Shown: positions 10,182 to 18,258 of the stretch, one piece after another
How positions within the stretch are numbered: the stretch's first letter is position 1
How the letters are laid out: every line of letters starts with the position of its first letter
Program-made: the position numbers and the translations under genes
Assembly: GCF_945957265.1 (NCBI RefSeq)
Contig: NZ_CAMFKO010000008.1
Span: 47,587-111,586, forward strand
Direction of reading: 5' to 3'
Source: an uncultured Dechloromonas sp.
GTDB lineage: Bacteria; Pseudomonadota; Gammaproteobacteria; Burkholderiales; Rhodocyclaceae
Length of the DNA: 64,000 nucleotides
The notes under the pieces: model-generated
Told to the model about the DNA's origin: nothing
Database searches by the model: none
What the model saw: only the letters and a program-made list of their open reading frames with translations

Positions 10182-10590
10182 ACTTACCGCGGAACAACGC
10201 TTTCACCAGGCCTTTGAGCGCCTAAAAGCCAATGAACCGCAGGTACTGGTAAGAAATACGCCGGTCAGTCAGAACAACGTGGCCAAGGAAGCGGGGTGTG
10301 ACCCATCGGCATTGCGAAAGTCTCGGTTTCCATCCCTGGTGCGCGAAATTCAAGCTTACGTTGAGCTACACAAGGATGAACTCCCATCGAAACGTCAGAC
10401 GCTGCTCAAACAGCGAGCGATTAGGCAGAAGCAGCGGGACCAACTGGCTGACGTTATCCGTCAGCGTGACGCGGCTTTATCCCAAATTGCCAGTGCAAAC
10501 AGACGCGTGGTCGAGCTTTCGGAGGAGGTTAAGATGTTGAGGCTTCGTCTTGAGGAGTTTAAGCCACCCCCATCCCCAATATGTCGCTGA
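10165..10590 (+). CDS. Helix-turn-helix/coiled-coil partner of the recombinase operon (TnpC-like)
   Basis: A 141-residue protein. The N-terminal about 60 residues include 'SQNNVAKEAGCDPSALRKS', a short helix-turn-helix of the kind seen in TnpC/DUF6262-type proteins. The rest is a predicted coiled coil rich in Gln, Arg, Glu and Leu (about residues 70-132). It is the last gene of the operon, overlapping recombinase 3. In Tn554 the small TnpC affects orientation and efficiency of transposition; a similar accessory DNA-binding role is inferred here. A homologue of nearly the same size (139 residues) ends the operon of island B. Confidence 0.65.
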   Translation: MLSEVELTAEQRFHQAFERLKANEPQVLVRNTPVSQNNVAKEAGCDPSALRKSRFPSLVREIQAYVELHKDELPSKRQTLLKQRAIRQKQRDQLADVIRQRDAALSQIASANRRVVELSEEVKMLRLRLEEFKPPPSPICR

Positions 10591-10759
10591 TGGCATTTTG
10601 CATTGTGTATGGCCTATTAGCGGCGCCTTTTCCGCTCTCGCCTCGCTTCTTTTTCCGCTTGGTGCCACGCGGCTCTGTTCAATGGAATACTATCTTCGCC
10701 AAGGTAGGTGAGCCTAAATCACTAACGCAGAAAGCGTGGTGCCCTGAGCAGTAGCGCCC

Positions 10760-13568
10760 TCAGCGCGTGACGCGAACGGAGCGAAAGACCTCACTAAGCT
10801 GCACAGCCGCCGCGCGCCTATCGCCCATGTCCACGAGTCTGTCTAGTGCTCTCAAGAGCTTCTGCGCCATCGCCAAAGGCATGGGTTGTTGACGCTCACT
10901 GAAGCGCTGAATCAGCCCCGACAGCCGCCCTGGCAACTGAGTATTGCGCCATCCCGGAGGAGTTCCTTCTCCGACCAGAAGGTGCTCAAGGTTGTCGACG
11001 AAGTGCTGAACTGGGTAGTGCTCGAAGCTGCTTTCGCAGAGGTTCATCCATGCGCGAGCAACGAAAGTAACAGCCCCGTGGGCGCGCAGTATCGGCTCGA
11101 AAATTGGAATCACAGCTCCAACTTCGGCCCAGTTTCGATTCGCAAAGCGAACTGCCCCACCTGCATACCCGAGGTCGGCGAAGAACAGGTGCTTCACGAT
11201 GTCGACGAAGTCCTGCTCCGAGTGCCCGCCGTGACCAGCGTGGCGCCAGTCCCCATAGGCCAGAACGCGCTGCGCGACGACAGAGAGTAACTGCAGAGCG
11301 TTCTGGGGAATCTCTGGGCTGTCCATCACCTGGGCAATCAGATGCCCTGTAAACCACTCACCGAGGCTAGCGAAGGTCTCGTCGTTGGTGGCCATGGCCG
11401 GTTGGAGGAATCGCCGTGTGCCTTCCTCTACGGGCAGTTTCAGCGAGACCCGCGCCAGGAATCGGTAGAGATGACTACGCCACTCGAAGTAATCTGGGCC
11501 GTAAGTATCATCAAGGTCTCGCCGGCTTCTCGCCCAATCAGGTGCGATTCGCTCAATGGTCCACTTGGCCAAGCCCTCACACCAGTCTAGGAGTAGCGCG
11601 GCGTGCGCTTGGTCCGCCAATGAGCCTTCTATGGGGATGACCTGCAGAACCTTCTCGAGAAATGAGGTGTCCACGTGCACAGGGTTGACCCGCCACTCGG
11701 CATCGACAGTGCGACCACGTCGCCTGCGAGCTTGAACAGCCTCGCCGTCAGTAACCAGCACCCAGGGCTCAGGCCACGTGGGTAGGGGGCCAGCCACAGG
11801 CGCTCCATCTTGAAGACGTTGAAGTTCCTCGGTGACGACCCTCTGGATTCGCTCGTAGTGTCGTTCCTCTGCGCCTCCTTCTGGACCATACTGCACCTCG
11901 AAGAGCGCTAGCTCCGTAGCCAACCGCATCGCTGCCCACGCGATATCCGGATACCGCGGCCAAGCACCCAGCAAGGCACCGAATGCCGCAATTGCGATTT
12001 CCTCGTAGGGATGGGCGCACAGCTCAGAGAGGAAAAACTGCAGCGGCTTGACGTCCTCGTCGTCATCAGCAACCGCAAACAATGCGCCCATCCCCTTGGT
12101 GGCGTAGAGCACAGGATGGTGCATGAGCTTCACGCTGCGGGTGAAAAACGGTTGCGGCACCTCAGGCGTCTGCGCAGCACGAGCGCACACTTCACCTGCC
12201 CATTCCAGGTGCGCTTCAGCCTTCTCAAGCAAGAGGATTGCAGCTACACCAGCAACAGCCGATTGCCGATGGTGTGCCAGCTCCGTGTGTTCATGTCCGG
12301 TGGCGAAAAGGTCTTCGAAGTCGAGCTCCTTTGCCGCTCTTGCAGCAGCTTCGAGCGTAAGTGACTCCTTAAGCATTCCGTCATCAAAGTAGGAGTAGGC
12401 CCAGTTTAGAAGAGTGAGATAGCGCCCCATCTCGCTGTGCCGGGCTTGTATCGTCTGAATGTCCTCACCTGTCGCCTTGGGATTCTCATGGGAGATGACA
12501 ACCTTGGATTCATCCGGGCTAAGCTCCGCACGATAGTTCTCTGGCTTGCCAAGCTCCGCCCATATCTCTGCCGTTCTGGCGAGGTCCGAACGCACTTCAG
12601 CGCTTTTACGTTGCTCAGCGTAGTCAAAGGGCAGGTCCCCCGAGAAGCCTCGGATAGCCGCAGCAGCTTGTGCCCCTAGCTCACCTCCCCTGAGCACCAT
12701 GAGAGTAGCGAGCGAGCGGATGTCTGCGCGGCGAACCGGCCGTTCGTTGCCTTCCTTCACCGCCAAGCCGTGAGGTATATCCTGCGGCTTGATAAACCCG
12801 ATAAGGTTCGCTGTCTGCGTCATGTCCTGCACCTGGCGCCGAATATCCCAGTGCCAAAGCCGTTGATTCGTCGCGATGGGCAGAGTAATTGCTGACGTGC
12901 GTTGCGCCTCCAGGGCGATGGCAGCGGCAACAGCGAGGGCACCTACGGACCTGTGCCCTTCCAAGACTGCCTTGAGGATGTCGTCAACTGGAGTGCCTTT
13001 CTCAAGCTCACGGAACGCCCACGCTTCAAGAGCCATCCAGCCTGAGTTGACGGAAGATGGCCCGAAGCTTCCACGTGCCCCCAAGTAGAGGCGGCTGTCG
13101 CCCCAGAACACTTGCCTGCCCCAAGGGAACTGCATAATGAGTGGGATAGGTGTTCCATCCTTTTCGTGGGAGAGCCGATGCAGCTGTCGCCATGACCGAA
13201 TGGCATGGTTGGCAACCTCACGAACCAGTCTCCTACCCTGGTCCGGTGCTTGCTGCAGCAGCGAGTGGAAGGGCTCCCTCGTGGGAGCCGCAGGGAAGAA
13301 GGAGAAGTGGTCGTCGATGGAGAGATGGTTCCATTCGAAGTGGCCGAAGCTGTCCGAACGAACCTTGCTGCACGGAGACATGTCTGACGACGCGGCCCGG
13401 CAGGCCAGGGGCAGTCGTCTCGCAGAGCAGCGCTGCTGCATATACCGAAGAAACAGCATCCTCGAAGCTGTAGCCTTGGCCGCCGGTCAGTTCGGGCGAA
13501 GTACCACTTGGCGCTGCTTGCGTTGTTGCCGGGGTCTGCTGACCATCACTGGCTTGGATTGTCGTCAT
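10760..13568 (-). pseudogene. STAND/Avs-like defence protein, broken by internal deletion and frame change
   Basis: The long reading frame (899 codons, 10760-13459) begins with poor sequence. The proper start seems to be the ATG at 13568 in another frame, with a family-like head 'GGQGYSFEDAVSSVYAAALL' and 'VSVQQGSFGQ'. Around 13340-13364 the good sequence jumps from that frame to the frame of the long ORF ('FGHFEWNHLSIDDHF', 'PTREPFHSLLQ'). Large STAND-type proteins with this head and this C-terminal helical repeat region normally have a nuclease and a P-loop NTPase between them. No Walker motif is visible here, so the middle appears deleted. Short TTCGG repeats sit at the breakpoint. The about 860-residue C-terminal part may still be translated. 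Family assignment is from memory. Confidence 0.55.
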
Positions 13569-13623
13569 TTCCTGTCACTTCGCTTCTTTGTATCGTGATG
13601 CCACAGTCGATACAAATTCCCTC

Positions 13624-14283
13624 TCATGTATGCAAATCCCCGGCTCCAGGCGGCATGGCCAAAAACTCACAGGCGAAATCAACCCAAATGTCGCACTTTC
13701 CTCGAGATTCGTTTTTCGCATGAACCATTACTCCAATTGCGCCTGGCTGCACTTGGTATCGAAGTATCTGTAGGTACTCTTTGGGAAAAACCAAATACCT
13801 GCTGGAACTCATTGGCACAGCATAGACCTCCACGCCATTCACAGTGGCATACAGGCCGCGCTCTTTACGTTCTGGTGGACGAATGGAAAAACCCGACGGT
13901 ACATCGCCGTCTTCAGGCAACCGGTATGGAGACAGATAATCCGCACGTCGCCCCGAGGCGACCAATATGACCGGGGTCCAGCCTGCGGCAATGACGGCGG
14001 AAATCCTTGCATCTAGGTCATCAGGGTCGTGCCCCTTGTCGTGGACTCGTTTACAGTCGCTTGCTAGCTTGACGCGCCAGTCTGACCGAACTGTATAGGC
14101 AAAACCTATCTTTCGCCCAGTCTCATCACTCCGAATAATGGCATCACGCCCTTCGTCGCCTGTTCCACCCAGTGGGTCAATATCAGGGTAGCCAGCATTA
14201 GCCAGCAAGGCCGAACAGAGCCGTTCAAAGTCACGATAGTCGGAGAGCCGTTCGAGGCAATAAATAATGGAGTCAGCGGACAT
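13624..14283 (-). CDS. PD-(D/E)XK-like nuclease-domain protein, possibly chimeric
   Basis: Encodes about 219 residues from ATG 14283 (an in-frame ATG at 14301 is possible). The N-terminal 'DYRDFERLCSALLANAGY', 'GGTGDEGRDAI' and 'FAYTVRSDWRVKL' match the effector domain that begins some STAND and TIR defence proteins and resembles a PD-(D/E)XK nuclease core. After 'HDPDD' the expected family sequence stops and an unrelated about 120-residue segment follows (starting DARISAVIAAG). The gene may therefore be a fusion made by deletion. It lies just upstream of the broken STAND gene, on the same strand, so the pair may be remnants of one or two defence loci. Activity is uncertain. Confidence 0.5.
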   Translation of the reverse strand: MSADSIIYCLERLSDYRDFERLCSALLANAGYPDIDPLGGTGDEGRDAIIRSDETGRKIGFAYTVRSDWRVKLASDCKRVHDKGHDPDDLDARISAVIAAGWTPVILVASGRRADYLSPYRLPEDGDVPSGFSIRPPERKERGLYATVNGVEVYAVPMSSSRYLVFPKEYLQILRYQVQPGAIGVMVHAKNESRGKCDIWVDFACEFLAMPPGAGDLHT

Positions 14284-14609
14284 GATGTAATGATACGTCA
14301 TGAAAATTCATGTCGGACCGACTATCGACATATACATCAGTTTTCCGTTAGGTCTCCTCCCTGCTAGCCAAATGGTCAGCAAAAGGACTCGGTTGCGAGA
14401 ACTCGCATGTCACTACTCTTGAACCGACACGACGGTTACTCTTCTCTGGTTCAACGAAGATGACCTGCCAGAGGTTGAGCCGAGCCGCTTCAACGCTCGA
14501 GAAATAAACGATGCGGGTCTGGCTGAGTTAACGGGACTGCTTCTCTGGCCCAGTGGAAAACGAAGGCACTAGTGCTCGCAAGCAGAGCCCGCCACTCTAA
14601 GCAGAATGG
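14284..14609. other. Intergenic stretch without a convincing gene
   Basis: 326 bases of island A. On the plus strand about 48 codons are open from about 14420 (containing FNEDDLPEVEPS) but lack a start codon and follow a stop directly, which looks like the tail of a lost gene. No RNA gene, promoter or clear repeat was recognised. Confidence 0.4.
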
Positions 14610-15056
14610 TTATGAGTTCTGCTCCCTCGAGTAAGCCAGCATCGCTCTCAATGCAGCTTCACCATACGAGCCGCCAGCTTGGGAGACACCACAGATATTG
14701 CAAATAACTTGCGCACCGTGAACTATAAAGCTTGCTCCCATCTCCTGAGCTACCTCCATCGCATGGGTAGTCATAATTGAATTGAGGGAAACGCGCTGTA
14801 CGTTCTTATCGCTCTCGCTCACCACTACAAGAGTATTGGAATTGCTAACGAAGTAAGCGAAGCCCGCCGTAGGGCTTCCAATCACATATCCCCCCTCCTC
14901 AGAATAAACCGCATGAACTAGTTCCATTCCGGAAAGCATCTCTGGCGAAACCGGACCATCGCTCATTCCATTCGACTGTTTGATGGTAGCGGCGCCGCTC
15001 TGCCGTCCTAGGCTACCAGAAATCAGAATATCCAAAGCTCTAGCTAAGTGCCCCAT
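14610..15056 (-). CDS. Hypothetical protein
   Basis: A 148-residue open frame with no recognised family. It has small alternating hydrophobic segments ('GYVIGSPTAGFAYFV', 'NTLVVVSES'), and two cysteines close together in 'VICNICGVSQAGG'. A start at 15056 or at an internal ATG (MSDGPVS, about 30 residues later) is possible, and neither has a strong ribosome-binding site. It is divergent from the XRE regulator, and a palindrome lies between them, so it could be a target of that regulator. The function cannot be assigned. Confidence 0.4.
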   Translation of the reverse strand: MGHLARALDILISGSLGRQSGAATIKQSNGMSDGPVSPEMLSGMELVHAVYSEEGGYVIGSPTAGFAYFVSNSNTLVVVSESDKNVQRVSLNSIMTTHAMEVAQEMGASFIVHGAQVICNICGVSQAGGSYGEAALRAMLAYSREQNS

Positions 15057-15113
15057 AGAACGTCATCTCAATTGACACGTTATTCAGTTGCCGCAAGTTA
15101 TCCGGCGGAAATG

Positions 15114-15127
15114 TATACTTTAGTATA
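15114..15127. promoter_or_regulatory. Palindrome TATACTTTAGTATA, candidate operator
   Basis: A perfect 6-base inverted repeat with a TT centre, in the 123-base gap between the divergent 148-residue gene and the XRE-family gene. It sits about 53 bases before the XRE start. Autoregulation by XRE/controller-type proteins through such sites is common, so this is a candidate binding site overlapping a promoter. Confidence 0.45.
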
Positions 15128-15179
15128 AAGACGAAGACATGCCCATCCCCTAACGTCACCCTCCATTCAGGAGGGGTGA

Positions 15180-15407
15180 GTGGAACCAGGCGAAGCATTC
15201 GGAAAAGTATTACGCGAACGGCGGAAGGCTTCCTCATTGAGCCAGGAAAAGCTCGCCCTAGAAGCTGACCTGGAGCGTGTTTACGTCTCGTTACTTGAGA
15301 ATGGTCACAAGCAGCCGACATTCCAGACAATGCTCAAGCTGGCCCGAGCCCTGAACTGTACAGCGAGCGATTTAGTAGTGGCAGCCGAGAAACTGTTGGC
15401 TGGTTAG
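15180..15407 (+). CDS. XRE-family transcriptional regulator
   Basis: A 75-residue single-domain Cro/CI helix-turn-helix protein. 'LGKVLRERRKASSLSQEKLA' type sequence, 'VYVSLLENGHKQPTFQTMLKLARAL' and 'TASDLV' match the classic five-helix domain, and the size is that of restriction-modification controller proteins. The start is GTG 15180, preceded by a strong AGGAGGGG site. It is convergent with the yajD copy downstream. A palindrome upstream may be its operator. No restriction-modification genes remain nearby, so its targets may be the decayed defence genes or the divergent hypothetical gene. Confidence 0.8.
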   Translation: MEPGEAFGKVLRERRKASSLSQEKLALEADLERVYVSLLENGHKQPTFQTMLKLARALNCTASDLVVAAEKLLAG

Positions 15408-15418
15408 CCAAAGAAAGA

Positions 15419-15799
15419 TTACGGCTTATCCCTGCGATTCATCATCGTTCTTAAACCAGCGAATGGAGAATGCGAGGCAACACTACTGGCGGTTTTTTCC
15501 ATGGATTGCCTGTTCGCCGCTTCCAAGTGACGTTGATGCTCATTGTCGTGACAATAGACGCATAAAAGCTCCCAATTGCTGCCATCAGCCGGATTGTTCT
15601 GATGGTCGTGGTCACGGTGATGGACCGTCAATTCACGCAAGTTTTTGCGTGTAAACTCGCGCCCACATCGGCCACATACCCACGGATAGATTTTCAGCGC
15701 TTGTTCTCGATAGCCCAGCGCGCGCTTCTCAGCCGTAGTTATCGCCTCTTGCACCACGCGGTCAAGCTTAGCTGTATCGGGAACCTTGTAAGCGCGCAT
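15419..15799 (-). CDS. yajD: Complete YajD-family HNH nuclease carried by island A
   Basis: A 126-residue protein with the whole family pattern: 'YPWVCGRCGREF' and 'LTVHHRDHDHQNNPADGS', then 'LLCVYCHDNEHQ' and a basic tail with 'SPFAGLR'. It is clearly homologous to, but diverged from, the split host gene: the core matches closely, while the N-terminus and C-terminal linker differ and codon use is less GC-rich. I chose ATG 15799 (MRAYKVPD); a TTG four codons upstream is possible. It sits at the inner right end of an element that interrupts host yajD, so it may replace the lost function. Confidence 0.85.
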   Translation of the reverse strand: MRAYKVPDTAKLDRVVQEAITTAEKRALGYREQALKIYPWVCGRCGREFTRKNLRELTVHHRDHDHQNNPADGSNWELLCVYCHDNEHQRHLEAANRQSMEKTASSVASHSPFAGLRTMMNRRDKP

Positions 15800-15916
15800 T
15801 AGAAATAACAATGAAGTGATTAAATCAAATACAGAGTTGGATTAGAGTACCTCAGGTTTCGGCTAGCGCATCTATGGACTGATTTGCAATATTAAGCACA
15901 ATCTTCGAGATAACCT

Positions 15917-15976
15917 ATGGACATGAACCGTTCAACTAGATTCACTGAGCATCGCGCATATTTTTTGGATGTCCAC
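15917..15976. repeat. GTGGACAT-type repeats at right end of island A
   Basis: ATGGACATGAAC (15917-15928, direct) and TTGGATGTCCAC (15965-15976, the inverted form of GTGGACATCCAA). With the two left-end copies these give four related sites, the outermost ones in inverted orientation, as expected for recombinase-binding sites at element termini. The flanking 190 bases (15812-16002) contain no gene. Confidence 0.55.
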
Positions 15977-16002
15977 GACCATTCTGTTCATGGGTGCATG
16001 AC

Positions 16003-16126
16003 CAACGAGCACCAGAAGCAGATCGAGGCCGACCGCGGCCGTACCGATGCCCGCACCGGGCGCGGCGGCGGCGCGACGCACAATCCCTTTGCCGCGCTGC
16101 AATCGATGCTCAAGCAGAAGGAGTAG
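16003..16126 (+). pseudogene. yajD: yajD, 3' fragment
   Basis: Encodes the last about 40 residues of the host YajD (beginning NEHQKQIEADRG and ending NPFAALQSMLKQ), continuing exactly where the fragment at 4494-4740 stops. It returns to high-GC host codon use. An upstream ATG at 15998, contributed by the island end, could in principle start a short peptide, but the nuclease core is missing. Confidence 0.8.
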
Positions 16127-16141
16127 CCGCTCCCCGGGCGG

Positions 16142-17527
16142 CTAGTTGCCACCCACGGTTGGCGACGGCAGATCGACCTGCAGCATCGCGCCGCCCAGCC
16201 GGCCCGACTCGCCGACCTGCAGCTTGCCGTGGTGCTGGCGGGCGATTTCCCGCACGATGGCCAACCCCAGGCCGCAGCCGTCGCCCGTCTGACCGGCCGG
16301 CCGATAGAAACGCTCGCCGATGCGCGGCCTCTCGCTTTCGGCGATGCCCGGCCCGCTGTCCTCCACCCGCAACCAGGCCATTGCCGCCTCCTGGGCGCAG
16401 CTGACGGTAACCACCCCGCCCACGGGGGTGTGGCGCAGCGCGTTGTCGAGCAGGTTGGCCAGCAGCTCCTGCAGCAGCAGCTCGTTGCCGGCGACCAACG
16501 CCGGGGAAAGCTCGAATCCGAGATCGATATCTTTGGCGATGGCCTTGGGCAGCCAGTTTTCGGCCACCGACCTGACCAGGTCGGCGAGCGGGATGACCGC
16601 CGATGTCTGCGGCAGGCTCGGCTCGGCCCGGGCCAGCGCCAACAGCTGCTCGACGAGATGCCCCAGGCGCCCGGCTGCCGCATGGATCCCCGATAAAGCG
16701 CCCTGGCCGGCGTGGCCGGACTCCTGCTGGGCCGCCTCGACCTGCGCCAGCAAGGCCGCGATGGGCGTCCGCAGCTGGTGGGCCGCATCCGAAACGAAAT
16801 TGCGCTGGCTCGACAGGGCCTGGTCGAGGCGACGCAACAGGCCGTTGATTTCGGTCACCACCTGCTGCATTTCCTCCGGCACGTCGGCGGTGACCGGCCG
16901 GAGATCGGCGGGGGAACGGTCGGCCAGCTCGGACTGCAGGTCGTCGAGCGGGCGCAGGCCGGAACGGACCCCGGACCAGATGACCAGGCAAGCGACCACG
17001 ACGAGCAGGATTTCCGGCACCACCATGGCGAGCAGGATGTCGCGAACCAGCTCCTGGCGCTTGACCAGGGTTTCCGCGGCGACGATCGTCACCAGCTGAT
17101 CGCCCATGCGCCGCTGATAGGCGGCAAGGCGGATCGACTCGTCGTCGAGCGTACCGTCGTAGTACCAACGCCCGTCGCTGCCCAGCTGTCGCCAGTTCTC
17201 CCTGGGCGGCATGGGCAAATCCGGGTTTCCGTCGAGCAGCTCGCCTTCCGCGCCATGAACGGCGTAGAAAATCCGGTCGAACTTGTCAGTCAGCAACACC
17301 GCCCGCGCCTGTTGCGACAAGGGCAGCTGCAGGCGCCCATCGACCACCTGCAACTGCTCGGCGATGGTGAATGCGGTATCCAGCAGGCCCCGGTCGTAGG
17401 CCTTGGTTGCGGCGCGCAAGGCCACCCAGTAGGCGGCCAGCGCTCCCAGCAGCAAGAGCAGCAACATCGCCGGCAGCAGCCGGTCGATGAGCATCATGCG
17501 CAGGCTGACGGCGCTACGCGGCCGCAT
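16142..17527 (-). CDS. TctE/QseC-type sensor histidine kinase
   Basis: A 461-residue inner-membrane kinase. There is a transmembrane helix near residues 17-38, a periplasmic domain of about 130 residues (2CSK_N-like), a second helix near 170-190, HAMP-like linker, HisKA with 'SDAAHQLRTPIAAL' (His near 248), and HATPase_c with 'LLDNALRHTP', 'DSGPGI' and 'GCGLGLAIV'. It overlaps the upstream response regulator gene by 14 bases and forms an operon with it. The pair is divergent from a czc-type efflux operon, which suggests control of metal efflux, although TctE relatives usually sense carboxylates. Confidence 0.88.
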   Translation of the reverse strand: MRPRSAVSLRMMLIDRLLPAMLLLLLLGALAAYWVALRAATKAYDRGLLDTAFTIAEQLQVVDGRLQLPLSQQARAVLLTDKFDRIFYAVHGAEGELLDGNPDLPMPPRENWRQLGSDGRWYYDGTLDDESIRLAAYQRRMGDQLVTIVAAETLVKRQELVRDILLAMVVPEILLVVVACLVIWSGVRSGLRPLDDLQSELADRSPADLRPVTADVPEEMQQVVTEINGLLRRLDQALSSQRNFVSDAAHQLRTPIAALLAQVEAAQQESGHAGQGALSGIHAAAGRLGHLVEQLLALARAEPSLPQTSAVIPLADLVRSVAENWLPKAIAKDIDLGFELSPALVAGNELLLQELLANLLDNALRHTPVGGVVTVSCAQEAAMAWLRVEDSGPGIAESERPRIGERFYRPAGQTGDGCGLGLAIVREIARQHHGKLQVGESGRLGGAMLQVDLPSPTVGGN

Positions 17528-18194
17528 CGTCGGGTTTTTCGAGGAAATAGCCCAAACCGCGCACGGTACGGATGGTGATGCCGGCCACTTCGATCTTGCT
17601 GCGCAGCCGGGACATCAGCTTTTCGATGGCATTGGTCGAAATGTCGTCCTGCCAGCCGTACAGGGCCTGCATCAGCTGTTCCTTGCTGACGATGCGATTG
17701 ACGCGCCCGGCCAGGAATTCCAGCGCCGCCCATTCCCGCGCGTTGAGGTCGAGCGGCGAGTCGTCGAGCCAGGCACGCTTGCCGACGGTATCCAGGCGCA
17801 GGCGGCCGAGCATGAGATCGGGCACGGCACCGCCCTGCCCGCGTCGGATCAGCGCCCTGACGCGGGCCTCCAGCTCGTCCAGGCGCACCGGCTTGACCAC
17901 GTAGTCATCGGCGCCGAGGTCGAGCAGGCGGACCCGCTCCTCGACGGCAAGCCGCGCCGAGAGGACCAGGACGGGGGTTTGCTGCCGCCGCGCGCGCAGG
18001 CGCTGCAGGACTTCGCTGCCATCCAGCCCGGGCAGGCCGAGGTCGAGGATGGCCAGGTCGTAGCCGTCGCTGGTCAGCAGCTGGTCGGCGGCTCTCCCGT
18101 CCGCGGCGGTGTCGACAAGATAGCCGGAATGGCGCAGTGCACGCGCCAAGCCGTCGGCGAGCAGGGCGTCGTCTTCAATCAAAAGGATACGCAT
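17514..18194 (-). CDS. OmpR/TctD-family response regulator
   Basis: A 226-residue regulator. The receiver has the phospho-acceptor Asp in 'YDLAILDLGLPGLDG' (about residue 51), with 'SARLAVEER' and 'DDYVVKPVRLDEL'. The C-terminal winged helix includes 'LTAREW'-like 'LNAREWAALEFL' and 'VRGLGYFL'. It is the first gene of the two-component operon. Only 64 bases separate it from the divergent efflux operon, so both promoters must overlap, which favours regulation of the neighbouring efflux genes. Confidence 0.9.
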   Translation of the reverse strand: MRILLIEDDALLADGLARALRHSGYLVDTAADGRAADQLLTSDGYDLAILDLGLPGLDGSEVLQRLRARRQQTPVLVLSARLAVEERVRLLDLGADDYVVKPVRLDELEARVRALIRRGQGGAVPDLMLGRLRLDTVGKRAWLDDSPLDLNAREWAALEFLAGRVNRIVSKEQLMQALYGWQDDISTNAIEKLMSRLRSKIEVAGITIRTVRGLGYFLEKPDDAAA

Positions 18195-18258
18195 AAATCA
18201 GTCAGAATTCGGTCAGGCTAGCTCCATACGATAGCACGCTGACTTTTGGTTTGATGCG

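Larger units (their letters stand above)
4741..16002. mobile_element. Island A: tyrosine-recombinase-operon element inserted in yajD
   Basis: An insertion of about 11.3 kb, defined by the split yajD gene (left part ends near 4740, right part resumes near 16003). Its sequence is much less GC-rich than the flanks. It contains a small ORF, four overlapping genes for three tyrosine recombinases and a helix-turn-helix/coiled-coil protein, degraded defence-like genes, an XRE regulator and a complete yajD homologue. The gene order is reminiscent of Tn554 (tnpA-tnpB-tnpC) and of 'recombinase trio' elements. GTGGACAT repeats lie just inside both ends. Boundaries are accurate to perhaps 10 bases because the exact crossover cannot be fixed without an empty-site sequence. 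Confidence 0.85.

Noticed and set aside
14420..14572. About 48 open codons on the plus strand as a gene
   Set aside because: No start codon after the preceding stop, no ribosome-binding site and no recognised family; noted only as a possible remnant.
15998..16126. Short ORF read as an independent small gene
   Set aside because: It continues the host YajD tail in frame and codon use; the ATG comes from the island end.
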